A stretch of DNA of 47,569 bases from Comamonadaceae bacterium (GTDB lineage: Bacteria; Pseudomonadota; Gammaproteobacteria; Burkholderiales; Burkholderiaceae_C), in assembly GCA_013297985.1 (NCBI GenBank), contig JAAFIY010000014.1, positions 1 through 47,569 of the forward strand, in the 5' to 3' direction. Positions within the stretch are counted from its first letter, which is position 1; each line of letters starts with the position of its first letter. Position numbers and translations under genes: made by a program. Positions 1-8,872 of this stretch are shown piece by piece. A model generated the notes under the pieces. It made no database searches, had not been told where the DNA came from, and saw only the letters and a list, made by a program, of their open reading frames with translations.

Positions 1-1440
1 CAACAGCAAGCCCACCGGTCGGCCAGTGGCGCCTTTGGCGGTGCCGCTTTTCCAGGCCGTGCCGGCAATATCTAAGTGCGCCCACGGGTAGCGGCTGGCA
101 AAGCGCTGCAAGAACTTGGCGGCCGTCACCGCACCAGCGGCACGCCCGCCGACGTTGGCCACGTCTGCAAAGTGCGTTTTGAGGCCGTCTGCGTATTCAT
201 CATCCAGTGGCATGCGCCAGCAGGGGTCTAGTGCGGAATCGCCAGCGGTTTGCAGTGCCTGGGCCAAGGCATCGTCGGTGCTGAACATGCCGCTGCGCAC
301 AGCGCCCAGGGCAATCACACAGGCACCTGTCAGCGTCGCAATATCGACGACGGCACGCGGCTCAAAGCGCTCAGCGTAGGTGAGCGCGTCACACAGGATC
401 AGTCGGCCTTCGGCGTCGGTGTTCAAGATCTCAATGGTCTGCCCGCTCATGCTGGTCACCACATCGCCGGGCTTGACGGCGCGGCCGTCCGGCATGTTTT
501 CGCAGGCGGGGATCAGGCCCACCACATTGAGTGCGGGCTTGGCTTCTGCCAGTGCGGCAAAGACGCCCAGCACACTGGCCGCGCCACACATGTCGAACTT
601 CATTTCGTCCATGTCAGGAGCGGGTTTGATGCTGATGCCCCCGGTGTCAAAGGTAATGCCCTTGCCCACCAACACCACCGGTTTTTGTGCTGCAGCAGCG
701 CCCTTGTAGCGCAGCACGATGAAGCGCAGCGGCTCTTCCGACCCCTGCGCCACTGCCATGAAAGAACCCATTTTGAGCTTGGCCACTTCCTTGGGGCCGA
801 GCACTTCGCAGCTCAGGCTGCGGTGCCGCTTGGCCAGGGCTTGCGCGGCTTGAGCGAGCAGCGTGGGCGTGCAGTGATTGGCGGGCCGGTTGGCCCATTC
901 GCGGGCCAGCTCTTTGCCCGCATGCAGGGCGCGCACCTGGGTGAGTGCTTGGGCCCACGCGGCTTGGTCGGCGTCGGCCACGGCCGCGCTCAGGGTGATC
1001 AGGCTGAGCGCGCGAGCCGTGGCCTTGGGTGCCGTCAGGGTGTAGACGTAACTGGCCTCGGCAATGGCCGAAGCGGCGGCGCACATCGCGGCGCGTGACT
1101 TGGCGGTGTCTGTGGCACCGACCCAATGCAGGGCCAGCTGCTTGACTGGCAGACCTTTGAGCGCGCCAAAAGCCTGCAGGGCCGCTTGGCGAGTCTGCGC
1201 CGCCGTGCCGCTGCCCACGCAGGCCAGCACCACCCGGGGTGCCTTGATCCCGCTGGGCTGCAGCCAAGTAGACACCTTACCCGCCTTCAATTCCCAATCC
1301 GCACTGCGCAAGGCTCGGGTGCCCAATTGCGACAGTGCATCGCGCCCTGGCTTGAGCACTTCAGGCCAAAACACCACCAATGCATCGGCTTGATGGCCCG
1401 CTGCGGCCGTTAAATCTTGGGAAACGAGGTCAAAATTCAT
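1..1440 (-). CDS. pepA: Leucyl aminopeptidase PepA (C-terminus cut by window edge)
   Basis: Cytosolic M17 leucine aminopeptidase with two metal ions, which removes N-terminal residues from peptides; homologues also act as DNA-binding proteins. 480 residues are visible and the frame is open at base 1; the E. coli protein has 503, so only the last few residues are missing. The family signature NTDAEGRL lies at residues 340-347. The metal and catalytic residues K260, D265, D342, E344 and R346 match E. coli PepA with an offset of about 10. The start is the ATG at 1440, beginning [10 protein letters not shown]. The gene is divergent from lptF with only 24 bases between start codons, the same pairing as in E. 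coli. Function is certain from the motifs; no oddities seen. Confidence 0.97.
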   Translation of the reverse strand, partial: MNFDLVSQDLTAAAGHQADALVVFWPEVLKPGRDALSQLGTRALRSADWELKAGKVSTWLQPSGIKAPRVVLACVGSGTAAQTRQAALQAFGALKGLPVKQLALHWVGATDTAKSRAAMCAAASAIAEASYVYTLTAPKATARALSLITLSAAVADADQAAWAQALTQVRALHAGKELAREWANRPANHCTPTLLAQAAQALAKRHRSLSCEVLGPKEVAKLKMGSFMAVAQGSEEPLRFIVLRYKGAAAAQKPVVLVGKGITFDTGGISIKPAPDMDEMKFDMCGAASVLGVFAALAEAKPALNVVGLIPACENMPDGRAVKPGDVVTSMSGQTIEILNTDAEGRLILCDALTYAERFEPRAVVDIATLTGACVIALGAVRSGMFSTDDALAQALQTAGDSALDPCWRMPLDDEYADGLKTHFADVANVGGRAAGAVTAAKFLQRFASRYPWAHLDIAGTAWKSGTAKGATGRPVGLLL

Positions 1441-1464
1441 AGCGATGTGAGAAAGTGCTGATTG

Positions 1465-2595
1465 ATGTTATTCGATTCATCCTTGCGCCGAGAACTGGCG
1501 CGCAGCTTTGGTGCCACCCTGCTGGTGCTGGGCACGGTCGTGCTCACCATGATGCTGATCCGCACGCTGGGCCTGGCGACCAAAGGCACGGTGAGCCCGT
1601 CGGACGTCACCCTGGTGATGGGCTACACCTTACTCGGCCACTTTCCCACCTTGCTAGCGCTGAGCTTGTTTGTGGCGGCGGTGGGTACTTTGTCGCGCAT
1701 GCAAAGCGACAGCGAAATGGTGATCTGGTCAGCCTGCGGCCGCGGCCCCATGAGCCTGCTGCTGCCCCTGTTGCGTTTTGCGTGGCCGGTGCTGGTGGGT
1801 GTGGCGGTGTTCGCCCTTGGGGTGTGGCCCTGGTCCAACCAGCAGGTGGCTGAACTGCGCCAGCGCTTTGAGCAGCGTGCGGATGTAGAACGCATCGCGC
1901 CGGGGCAGTTTCAAGAATCCGCCAGCGGATCGCGGGTGTTTTTTGTCGACAAAGACAGCGGCGAAACCAGCGGCAACAACGTCTTCATTTCGTCGCAAGA
2001 CGCGGCCTCGCATTCCATTGTGTCGGCGCAGTCGGCCCGCATCCAAACCGAAGGCGCCGACCGGTTCTTGGTGCTGGAAAACGGCCAGCGCGTGGAGCGG
2101 CGCAACGACGGCAGCGGCCACCGGGTGAGTGAATTTGACACCTATCGCATCCTGATCGGCGACGCGCCCATCGAGGCCGGCGAAACACCCGTGCGGGCGC
2201 GCCACACCTGGGACCTCATGAACGATCCCTCAGCCATCAACCAAGGTGAGCTTTCTTGGCGCATCGGCCTGGTGCTGGCGGCCATCAATCTGGTGATGCT
2301 GTCACTGGTGGTGTCGTTTGGTTCACCCAGGGCGGGTCGGGCGGCCAATTTGGTGTTTGCGCTGTTTGCGTTCATCGTTTATTACAACTTGCTCAATTTG
2401 GGGCAGAACTGGATCGCGTCAGGTCGGGTGCAGTTCCTGCGCTACATGCTGGGGCTGCATGCGGGTGTGGCAGTGGCCCTGATTGGATGGCTCTTGGTGC
2501 GCCAGCGCTGGGGCAGCCCCTTCGCCATTGCGAGATCCGTGCTCTTAGGCGGCTGGCGTTCTTCGGGTGCAGGCCGCGCGGGTGTCGCACCATGA
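1465..2595 (+). CDS. lptF: LPS export ABC transporter permease LptF
   Basis: Inner-membrane half of the LptB2FG transporter that extracts lipopolysaccharide from the inner membrane and passes it to LptC and the periplasmic bridge. 376 residues of the YjgP/YjgQ family: hydrophobic segments near residues 15-35, 50-75 and 95-115, a soluble periplasmic domain in the middle (about 125-255), and three C-terminal membrane segments. I chose ATG 1465; a TTG lies one codon upstream. The stop overlaps the lptG start as ATGA at 2592-2595, so the two permeases are translationally coupled and probably made in equal amounts. A duplication relationship with lptG is typical of the family. Certain from homology and the lptF-lptG context. 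Confidence 0.96.
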   Translation: MLFDSSLRRELARSFGATLLVLGTVVLTMMLIRTLGLATKGTVSPSDVTLVMGYTLLGHFPTLLALSLFVAAVGTLSRMQSDSEMVIWSACGRGPMSLLLPLLRFAWPVLVGVAVFALGVWPWSNQQVAELRQRFEQRADVERIAPGQFQESASGSRVFFVDKDSGETSGNNVFISSQDAASHSIVSAQSARIQTEGADRFLVLENGQRVERRNDGSGHRVSEFDTYRILIGDAPIEAGETPVRARHTWDLMNDPSAINQGELSWRIGLVLAAINLVMLSLVVSFGSPRAGRAANLVFALFAFIVYYNLLNLGQNWIASGRVQFLRYMLGLHAGVAVALIGWLLVRQRWGSPFAIARSVLLGGWRSSGAGRAGVAP

Positions 2596-3695
2596 TCACC
2601 ATTCGGCGGCTGCTGTACACCGAGCTTTTGTGGGCAGTGGCCTTTGTCACGCTGGGCTTTGTGTCGCTGTTCTTCTTTTTTGATTTGGTTGACGAACTGC
2701 GCAGCGCCGCGCGAGCCACCAACGTCGCCGCTGACCTCGGCGAGTCTTTGCTGTTCGTGGCCCTGCAAGTGCCCAACCATTTGTATGAACTCTTGCCTAT
2801 CACCACCCTCATTGGTGCCATTTATGTCATGGCGCGGCTCGCGCAGAGTTCGGAATACACCATCTTGCGCACCAGCGGCTTGGGGCCCGGGCGGGCCTTG
2901 TCTACCCTGCTGCAACTCGGCGCAGGCTTGGTGCTGCTCACCTTTGTGATGGGGGACTACGTGGCGCCTGCGGCCGATCGGCAAGCCCAGTTGCTCAAGG
3001 CCCAAAGCGGTGGGCGCATCACGGTAGGTCGCACCGGTGCATGGCTCAAAGCCAGAAATGACACCCACAGCATTGCGGTGAACGTGTCGGCCATGGCGCC
3101 AGACGCCACCTTGCGCACCGTGCGCCTGTACGAGTTTGAAGCCGACGGTCGCATGGCCACGCAAACCGATGCGCAATCGGCCAGCTTTGAGCCCGGCGCC
3201 TGGCGCCTGCAGCAGGTGCAGCGGCTGCGCTTTCCGGCCGAAGGCCAAGCCGCGCAAGGCATCGTGCGCGAAAGCTTCAACGAACTGGTGTGGCCCACCG
3301 ACTTGACGGCCGACATGGTGTCCACCGCGCTGCTCAAACCCGACCGCATGAGCACGCTGGATTTGTTTCAGTACATCCGCCATTTAAGCGCCAACGGCCA
3401 AAGCGCACAGCGCTATGAAATCGAGTTTTGGCGCAAGGTCTTCTACCCCTTGAGCTGCCTGGTGATGGTGGTGCTGGCCCTGCCCTTTGCCTACCTGCAC
3501 TTTCGCCGTGGCGGCATCACCGCCTATGTGTTTGGCGGCGTGATGGTCGGGGTGAGCTTTTTCTTGCTTAACAACGTGTTCGGCTACATCGGCAACCTGA
3601 ACAACTGGGTGCCGTGGATAACGGCGGCCGCGCCCGGGCTGATCTACACCTTGGCCTCGCTAGGCGCCTTTGGCTGGTTGGTTCTGCGACGATGA
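2592..3695 (+). CDS. lptG: LPS export ABC transporter permease LptG
   Basis: Second membrane subunit of the LptB2FG lipopolysaccharide exporter. The 367-residue protein begins [16 protein letters not shown] and has the YjgP/YjgQ layout: a first membrane helix (about 12-35) with an FFFFDLVDEL-type segment, a second and third helix pair around 55-120, a periplasmic domain, and three membrane segments at the C-terminus. The start ATG at 2592 lies inside the lptF stop (ATGA). Its own stop overlaps the start of the next gene in the same way at 3692-3695, which ties the cbiX-like gene to this transcript although its function is unrelated. Identification rests on family similarity and order; LptF was assigned to the upstream gene by convention and sequence. 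Confidence 0.96.
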   Translation: MITIRRLLYTELLWAVAFVTLGFVSLFFFFDLVDELRSAARATNVAADLGESLLFVALQVPNHLYELLPITTLIGAIYVMARLAQSSEYTILRTSGLGPGRALSTLLQLGAGLVLLTFVMGDYVAPAADRQAQLLKAQSGGRITVGRTGAWLKARNDTHSIAVNVSAMAPDATLRTVRLYEFEADGRMATQTDAQSASFEPGAWRLQQVQRLRFPAEGQAAQGIVRESFNELVWPTDLTADMVSTALLKPDRMSTLDLFQYIRHLSANGQSAQRYEIEFWRKVFYPLSCLVMVVLALPFAYLHFRRGGITAYVFGGVMVGVSFFLLNNVFGYIGNLNNWVPWITAAAPGLIYTLASLGAFGWLVLRR

Positions 3696-4123
3696 CGACC
3701 ATGCCTGCCACCCCAGCCGAAACACCCGCCACCGGCTTGATTGTGTTTGCCCACGGCTCGCGTGACCCGCTGTGGCGCCTGCCCACTGAAGCCATCGCCC
3801 AGCGCATTGCGCACGACGCGCCGCACCTGCACGTGGCCTGCGCCTACCTAGAACTTTGCGAACCCGACCTGCCCAGCACCGTGGCGGCCCTCGCAGCGCG
3901 TGGTGTGCAGCGAATTGAGGTGTTGCCTGCCTTTTTGGGCGTAGGCCGCCATGCGCGCCACGATCTGCCCGAGATGCTGCAGGCGCTGGCCAATCAACAC
4001 CCGCATATTGACTTTGCACTGCATGCCGCACTGGGCGAAGACAGCCGCCTGATCGACGCCGCTGCGCAAATCGCGCTGCACCCGTTTGCTACAAAATCAA
4101 TAGCTGCTTCGGCAATAAAATAG
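3692..4123 (+). CDS. cbiX: CbiX-type sirohydrochlorin chelatase, tail encoded by a dispersed repeat
   Basis: Short single-domain CbiX/SirB-type chelatase of 143 residues, expected to insert Fe or Co into sirohydrochlorin for siroheme or cobalamin. Family marks are LIVFAHGSRDP at residues 14-24 with the metal-ligand His, and a second His-rich segment VGRHARHDLPEM near residue 90. The start ATG 3692 overlaps the lptG stop (ATGA). The last eleven or so residues, ATKSIAASAIK, come from a copy of the dispersed palindromic element at 4088, which also supplies the stop codon and the following terminator. The natural C-terminus has therefore been replaced or extended by repeat DNA. With the adjacent cysB-like gene, siroheme for sulfite reduction is the likeliest role; Fe versus Co cannot be decided from sequence. 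Confidence 0.85.
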   Translation: MTTMPATPAETPATGLIVFAHGSRDPLWRLPTEAIAQRIAHDAPHLHVACAYLELCEPDLPSTVAALAARGVQRIEVLPAFLGVGRHARHDLPEMLQALANQHPHIDFALHAALGEDSRLIDAAAQIALHPFATKSIAASAIK

Positions 4124-4145
4124 GGCCTAGAAGCCCTTTTTTATT
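4088..4145 (+). repeat. Dispersed palindromic element, copy 1 (in cbiX 3' end)
   Basis: GCTA at 4088-4091, a nine-base loop and TAGC at 4101-4104, then a CTGCTT tail. It overlaps the last codons and stop of cbiX and includes the terminator hairpin at 4122-4137. Confidence 0.8.
4122..4145 (+). terminator. Rho-independent terminator after lptFG-cbiX
   Basis: AGGGC at 4122-4126 pairs with GCCCT at 4133-4137 around a six-base loop, followed by TTTTTT and ATTT. It lies directly after the cbiX stop, 16 bases before the cysB-like start, and belongs to the dispersed repeat. Confidence 0.75.
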
Positions 4146-4161
4146 TGAAACACCCACCGTC

Positions 4162-5103
4162 ATGAACCTGCACCAGTTCCGCTATGTGCAGGAGGCCGCC
4201 CGCCGCAACCTGAACCTGACCGAAGCCGCCAAGGCGCTGCATACCTCGCAGCCCGGCGTGTCCAAAGCCATCATCGAGCTTGAAGAAGAGCTGGGCGTAG
4301 ACATCTTTGCCCGCCACGGCAAACGCTTAAAGCGCATCACCGAGCCCGGCCAGCAGGTGCTTAAAAGTATTGAAGTGATCATGCGCGAGGTGGGCAACCT
4401 CAAACGCATTGGCGATGAATACGCCACCCAAGACAGCGGCACGCTGAGCTTGGCCGTTACCCACACGCAGGCCCGCTATGTGCTGCCGCAATCGGTGGCC
4501 AAGCTGCGCGAGCAGTGGCCACGGGTGAAAGTGGTGCTGCACCAAGGCGCCCCGGGCCAGGTGGCGCGCATGGTGCTGGACGAAGTCGCCGAAGTGGGTG
4601 TGGCCACCGAAAGCCTGGCCGACTACCCCGAGCTCATTACCCTGCCCTGCTACGACTGGCAGCACGTGCTGGTGCTGCCGCCTGCGCATCCACTGGCCCA
4701 TACCGAGCGCGTCAGCCTGGAAGACATTGCGCGCGAGCCCTTGGTGACCTATCACCCGTCCTTCACCGGCCGCACCCGCATTGATCACGCCTTTGCCCAA
4801 CGCAAGCTGGTGCCGCAGATTGCGCTAGAAGCCATTGATGCCGACGTCATCAAGACCTATGTGCGCTTGGGTCTGGGCGTGGGTATCGTGGCCGAAATGG
4901 CGGTGCGCGACGATCCGCCGGGTGACCTCACCGTGCGCCCCCTGGGCCACCTGCTGGGCCGCAACGTCACGCGCATTGCCTTCAAGCGCGGCGCCTATTT
5001 GCGCCAGTTTGTGATCCGATTTGCAGGCCTGCTGTCCAATCGGCTGACGCCAGACCTGATCGCCAAGGCCATGTCAGGCCATGTGAACGACTACGAACTC
5101 TAA
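4162..5103 (+). CDS. cysB: CysB-family LysR-type transcriptional regulator
   Basis: 313-residue LysR regulator closely matching CysB/Cbl, which senses O- or N-acetylserine and controls sulfate uptake and cysteine synthesis genes. The N-terminal winged HTH covers about residues 1-60 (LHTSQPGVSKAI is the recognition-helix region). The co-inducer domain shows CysB-specific blocks: THTQARYVLP near 100, LPCYDW near 160, and TDADVIKTYVRLGLGVG-like sequence near 230, here with EAIDADVIK. The start is ATG 4162, 38 bases after the cbiX stop and downstream of that gene's terminator, so it is probably transcribed from its own promoter, which would have to lie in or across the repeat. Whether it acts as CysB or the paralogue Cbl cannot be settled here. 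Confidence 0.92.
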   Translation: MNLHQFRYVQEAARRNLNLTEAAKALHTSQPGVSKAIIELEEELGVDIFARHGKRLKRITEPGQQVLKSIEVIMREVGNLKRIGDEYATQDSGTLSLAVTHTQARYVLPQSVAKLREQWPRVKVVLHQGAPGQVARMVLDEVAEVGVATESLADYPELITLPCYDWQHVLVLPPAHPLAHTERVSLEDIAREPLVTYHPSFTGRTRIDHAFAQRKLVPQIALEAIDADVIKTYVRLGLGVGIVAEMAVRDDPPGDLTVRPLGHLLGRNVTRIAFKRGAYLRQFVIRFAGLLSNRLTPDLIAKAMSGHVNDYEL

Positions 5104-5143
5104 GAACGCCGGTTGGCCCCAAAAAGAGACGCATAGACACACC

Positions 5144-6325
5144 ATGGACACCCTCGCCAAGCCCCGCACACCGCCCTTGCAAACCAAGCTGCCCGCTGTG
5201 GGCACCACCATCTTTACCGTGATGTCGGCCTTGGCCACGCAGCACAACGCCGTCAATTTGGGCCAAGGCTTTCCAGACTTTGCGTGTGACCCGGCACTGG
5301 TCGATGCGGTCAGCAACGCCATGCGCGAGGGCTTGAACCAATACCCGCCCATGACCGGCGTGCCCGCCCTGCGCGAAGCCGTAGCCGCCAAGATCGCCGC
5401 GCTGTATGGCTACAGCTACGACGCCACGTCTGAGATCACCATCACGGCTGGCGCCACGCAGGCCATCATCACCGCCATCTTGGCCGTGGTGCGCCCGGGT
5501 GATGAAGTCATCGTGCTGGAGCCCTGCTACGACAGTTACGTGCCCAATATCGAGCTGGCTGGCGGCACGGTGGTGCGCGTGCCATTGACGCCCGGCACCT
5601 TTCGGCCCGACATGGGCCTGATTGCCGCCGCCCTCACGCCGCGCACTCGGGCTATCTTGGTCAATACCCCGCACAACCCCAGCGCCACCATCTGGACAGA
5701 TGCAGAAATGCGTGCCCTGCAAGACCTGCTGGCGCCCACCGATGTGCTGCTGATCAGCGACGAGGTGTACGAGCACATGGTGTATGACGGCGCGGCCCAT
5801 GCCAGTGCCAGCCGCTACCCAGGCCTGGCCGCACGGGCGTTTGTGGTGTCCAGCTTTGGCAAGACCTTTCACGTGACCGGTTGGAAAGTGGGCACCGTGG
5901 CCGCACCCGCCGCGCTGAGCGCCGAGTTCCGCAAGGTGCACCAGTTCAACGTGTTCACCGTCAACACGCCGGTGCAGCACGGCCTGGCTCGCTACTTGGC
6001 CAAGCCCGCGCCCTATTTGGAATTGCCCGCCTTCTACCAAGCCAAACGCGATCTGTTTCGCGCGGGTTTGCAGCGCACCCGCTTTCGCATTTTGAACAGC
6101 GCGGGCAGCTACTTTCAGTGCGTGGACATCAGTGGCTTGGCAGTGCCCGAGCGCAATCTGCCTGAAGCCGACTTCTGCCAATGGCTCACCCGCGAAATTG
6201 GCGTGGCGGCCATCCCCCTGAGCGCCTTCTACGGCAACGGCTTTGACCAAAAAGTCATCCGCTTTTGCTTTGCCAAGCAAGACGCCACCTTGCGCGGTGC
6301 GCTGGAGCGTCTGGCGCGGTTGTAG
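5144..6325 (+). CDS. Methionine aminotransferase-like PLP enzyme (YbdL type)
   Basis: Class I/II fold-type I aminotransferase of 393 residues. It is very close to E. coli YbdL, a methionine-oxo-acid transaminase related to kynurenine aminotransferases, which can close the methionine salvage cycle by aminating 2-keto-4-methylthiobutyrate. Visible marks: LGQGFPDF near residue 40, YPPMTGVPALREA near 70, NTPHNPSA near 185, ISDEVYEHM near 210, and the PLP lysine K240 in SSFGKTFHVTGWKVG. The start ATG 5144 gives a short N-terminal extension before the conserved TKLPAVGTTIF block. It lies 40 bases after cysB on the same strand and may be cotranscribed, which suits a sulfur amino acid role. Exact substrate is inferred from YbdL similarity. 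Confidence 0.88.
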   Translation: MDTLAKPRTPPLQTKLPAVGTTIFTVMSALATQHNAVNLGQGFPDFACDPALVDAVSNAMREGLNQYPPMTGVPALREAVAAKIAALYGYSYDATSEITITAGATQAIITAILAVVRPGDEVIVLEPCYDSYVPNIELAGGTVVRVPLTPGTFRPDMGLIAAALTPRTRAILVNTPHNPSATIWTDAEMRALQDLLAPTDVLLISDEVYEHMVYDGAAHASASRYPGLAARAFVVSSFGKTFHVTGWKVGTVAAPAALSAEFRKVHQFNVFTVNTPVQHGLARYLAKPAPYLELPAFYQAKRDLFRAGLQRTRFRILNSAGSYFQCVDISGLAVPERNLPEADFCQWLTREIGVAAIPLSAFYGNGFDQKVIRFCFAKQDATLRGALERLARL

Positions 6326-6412
6326 CCACCAAGGCGACGTCGGGTAAGGCATTGGGCGCGCCCAGCCGGTCAGGGGGCGGGCCGCTCGCGTTGTACGCTG
6401 CGCTTATTGGCA

Positions 6413-6430
6413 CTTTCCCCGATGGGAAAG
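6413..6430 (+). other. Perfect 7-bp hairpin in the leader of the Cache gene
   Basis: CTTTCCC at 6413-6419 and GGGAAAG at 6424-6430 around a four-base loop, without a T run. A second, bulged hairpin (GCGAAGC with GCTTTCGC) follows directly. Both lie in the 187-base space before the 6513 start and could be an RNA structure or an operator; no clear promoter was recognised. Confidence 0.45.
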
Positions 6431-6512
6431 CGAAGCTCCGCGTCTGCTTTCGCATCCAAAAGCCCTAGAGTTGTGATTGGTTTCCTGCCAACGCACTTTT
6501 GGGAGAAATTCG

Positions 6513-7082
6513 ATGCAGACCGCCCTTCCCTTAGCCACCCGCCGTGTCGCCCTTGCTTGCTCGGTTGCCTTGTTGACCAGCGTAGCCATGGCTCCCGCTT
6601 TGGCCCAGTTCACCCCCATCACCCCCCCCATTCAGGCCAAGGTGGACAAGTACAAGTTAGAGCTGGCTAAGTGGGCTGCCAACCCGGTGGTGGTACGTGC
6701 GGCCAAGGCGTCCAGCGCAGCGGGCGGCATCGCTGGCATGACGGCGGTGAAATGGACTGAGCTGGACGACAAATCGCCTGAAGTGCAACGCACCATCACC
6801 TCTGAGGCGGGCAAGTTTGTGGACGCGCTGGACGGGCCCGACGTGAACAAAGTCGTCATCCGCGACAAGCACGGCAACTTGGTGGCGGCCAACACCAAAG
6901 TGGTGCTTTACAACGTCACCCACCGTCCTGTTTTCAAAACGGCCATCACCGGTGCCGCCTGGCAACAAGAGGGGGTGCAAAAAGATGTCACCACGCAACT
7001 GCCGTCGGTGCAAATTGCAGTGCCGATCAAGGACGGCAGTGAAATCGTGGGCGTGATCCATGCCAGCGTGAGCGCCAAGTAA
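6513..7082 (+). CDS. Secreted stand-alone Cache-like sensor protein
   Basis: 189-residue protein with a typical signal peptide (RR, then a hydrophobic core and APALA|Q near residue 31) and no later membrane segment, so it should be periplasmic. The mature part resembles single Cache/PDC sensor modules: a long N-terminal helix, VVIRDKHGNLVAANTKV near 110-126, and a final strand pair QIAVPIKDGSEIVGVIHASV. Such domains normally sit in the outer part of chemoreceptors and kinases and bind small ligands; here the domain is free. I chose ATG 6513 because GGGAG stands seven bases before it and the signal peptide then begins properly. A receptor gene follows after 85 bases, so a joint role in ligand sensing is likely but unproven. 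Confidence 0.75.
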   Translation: MQTALPLATRRVALACSVALLTSVAMAPALAQFTPITPPIQAKVDKYKLELAKWAANPVVVRAAKASSAAGGIAGMTAVKWTELDDKSPEVQRTITSEAGKFVDALDGPDVNKVVIRDKHGNLVAANTKVVLYNVTHRPVFKTAITGAAWQQEGVQKDVTTQLPSVQIAVPIKDGSEIVGVIHASVSAK

Positions 7083-7101
7083 GCCCAGTCGAGGCTTTTT
7101 C
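7081..7101 (+). terminator. Weak terminator-like hairpin between Cache gene and MCP
   Basis: AAGCC at 7081-7085, starting in the stop codon, pairs with GGCTT at 7093-7097 and runs into TTTT. A five-base stem is short, so at most it would reduce readthrough into the chemoreceptor gene. Confidence 0.4.
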
Positions 7102-7167
7102 TCGCAAGGTCCGCCGCAGGGCGGGCCACCGGTGCCAGCGCAGGCCCTATGACGGAGACACCCCACC

Positions 7168-8763
7168 ATGAAAATCAATCGCGTGTCGATCGGCCAGCGC
7201 TTGGCGCTAGCCTTTGGCGTCGTGTTGCTGGGCACCATTTTGATGGCGCTGGCCGGCGCCTGGGCGCAACGCAGCACCCATCTGGGCATGGTGTCGGTGG
7301 GGCAAGACGCCCTGCAACTGACTCGCGCCCTGGCCAACTTTGAGCGTGTGCTAGCCGACCGCAACCTAAGCACCTGGGGCCTAGCCACACAAGACGATGC
7401 CACCGCACTGATTCCGGCCGTCAAACAGTTCAAGGCCAGTCGGGCTGAGTTTGATGCAGTCGCCAAGGAATTGGCCGATGCCCTGGGCACCAACGACAAG
7501 GCGCTAGGCATCCTCACCCAAGTCAAGACCCGGGTCAGCGAGCGCATGCAGCCGGTGGTGGATGAGGCTGTCAATCTGGCCCTGAGCGGTGACCCATTGA
7601 GCGCTGCCAAGGTGGCGCGCGAAAAGCTCAATGTCGAACGCGACGCAGTGAGCAAACTGCTCGGACAGCTGCGTGACGAAATCGTGGCCCAAGCCGAGTC
7701 CGAGTATCAGCGCGGCTCAGTCATGGCGCGTACCACCATCACCACCTTGTTGTTGGCTGCGGCGCTGCTGACGGTGTGCGGCGGCGTGCTGGCTTGGCTG
7801 ATTGCCCGCAGTGTCACGCAGCCCATGCGCCGAACGGTCGATGTGGTGCGCGAAATGGCCACTGGCAATTTGGGCGTCAGTCCCACCGATACCGACGGCC
7901 GCGACGAAACCGCCACATTGGCGCAGGCCATCAGCGAGATGGGCGGATCGTGGCGCGGCTTGGTGGCGCAAGTGCGCTCGGGCGCGCAACAGGTGGCCGA
8001 CACCTCGGCGGTGCTCGCCACCCGCAACACCGAGCTGGCCGAGCGCACCGAAGAGCAGCTAAGCCGACTGAACAACACCACGGCCACGATGCGGTCCATC
8101 GCGTCTGCTGCGCAGACCACCGATCACTCGGCCCAACAGGCCGCGCAAATGACGCATGCGGCGGTGGGCTTGGCGAGTGACGGCGCTCAGGCGGTACAAA
8201 AAGTGGTGGCCACCATTGGCGAGATCGCCACCGAAAGCAAACGCATCGGTGAAATCGTCGGCCTGATTGATTCGATTGCGTTTCAGACCAACATCCTCGC
8301 ACTGAACGCGGCAGTCGAAGCTGCGCGTGCGGGTGAGAACGGGCGCGGATTCGCCGTGGTGGCCAGCGAGGTGCGCGCGCTGGCGCAACGCTCTGCAGCC
8401 GCCTCCAAAGACATCAAGGACTTGATTGACCAGACCCTCACCCGCATTGATAGAGGATCGAACGAGGCTGGGCGGGCCAGCAGCACCATCGGCAGCGCCA
8501 TGGAGCAGGTGCGCCAAGTCAATGATTTGATGGCGCAGATTTCGCGCGCGGTACAAGAGCAAACAGCCAGCATCGCGCAGGTAAGCGAAGAGGCCGAACA
8601 GCTCGACGAGATCACCCGGCGCAATGCGCAGATTGTGGAGCTGGGCACGCAAGCCGGGGTTGACATGCGCCAACAGGCTGACGATCTCACCCGCACCATG
8701 GCGGTGTTCCGCGGGGTGGCAGGCGACGCCGCACCCACCCAACCCGCATTGGCGCTGCGCTGA
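7168..8763 (+). CDS. Methyl-accepting chemotaxis protein
   Basis: 531-residue membrane chemoreceptor that would signal through CheW/CheA. Order of parts: membrane helix about 12-32; periplasmic helical region about 33-190 resembling a four-helix-bundle ligand domain; second membrane helix about 192-212; HAMP about 213-265; cytoplasmic coiled coil to about 515. The conserved hairpin tip [20 protein letters not shown] lies around residues 370-389, followed by [19 protein letters not shown]. No CheR/CheB tethering pentapeptide is seen at the C-terminus (ends PALALR). The start is ATG 7168, beginning [12 protein letters not shown]. The adjacent secreted Cache protein may deliver ligand to it. The ligand is unknown. 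Confidence 0.93.
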   Translation: MKINRVSIGQRLALAFGVVLLGTILMALAGAWAQRSTHLGMVSVGQDALQLTRALANFERVLADRNLSTWGLATQDDATALIPAVKQFKASRAEFDAVAKELADALGTNDKALGILTQVKTRVSERMQPVVDEAVNLALSGDPLSAAKVAREKLNVERDAVSKLLGQLRDEIVAQAESEYQRGSVMARTTITTLLLAAALLTVCGGVLAWLIARSVTQPMRRTVDVVREMATGNLGVSPTDTDGRDETATLAQAISEMGGSWRGLVAQVRSGAQQVADTSAVLATRNTELAERTEEQLSRLNNTTATMRSIASAAQTTDHSAQQAAQMTHAAVGLASDGAQAVQKVVATIGEIATESKRIGEIVGLIDSIAFQTNILALNAAVEAARAGENGRGFAVVASEVRALAQRSAAASKDIKDLIDQTLTRIDRGSNEAGRASSTIGSAMEQVRQVNDLMAQISRAVQEQTASIAQVSEEAEQLDEITRRNAQIVELGTQAGVDMRQQADDLTRTMAVFRGVAGDAAPTQPALALR

Positions 8764-8804
8764 GCGCCCAGACCTGCCGCCAAGGGCCCCGCCCCCAACC
8801 TATG

Positions 8805-8861
8805 GCTATCTTTTTGATAGCTGCTTGCGCCCTATTGACGGGCGCTACGGGCCGTTGGGTC
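8805..8861 (+). repeat. Dispersed palindromic element, copy 2 (MCP/prpE gap)
   Basis: GCTATC, loop, GATAGC at 8805-8822, then TGCTTGCGCC and a second inverted pair GCGCC/GGGCGC. It fills the space between the convergent MCP and prpE genes. Confidence 0.8.
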
Positions 8862-8872
8862 TTAAAGCCGCG

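Noticed and set aside
4982..6352. Long open frame on the minus strand opposite the aminotransferase gene
   Set aside because: Its translation is Gly/His/Gln-rich without family features and mirrors the codon pattern of the real gene on the other strand.
6394..6430. Sigma-54 promoter (TTGGCAC...) before the Cache gene
   Set aside because: TGGCAC is present, but the second box (TTGC) is missing at the required distance.
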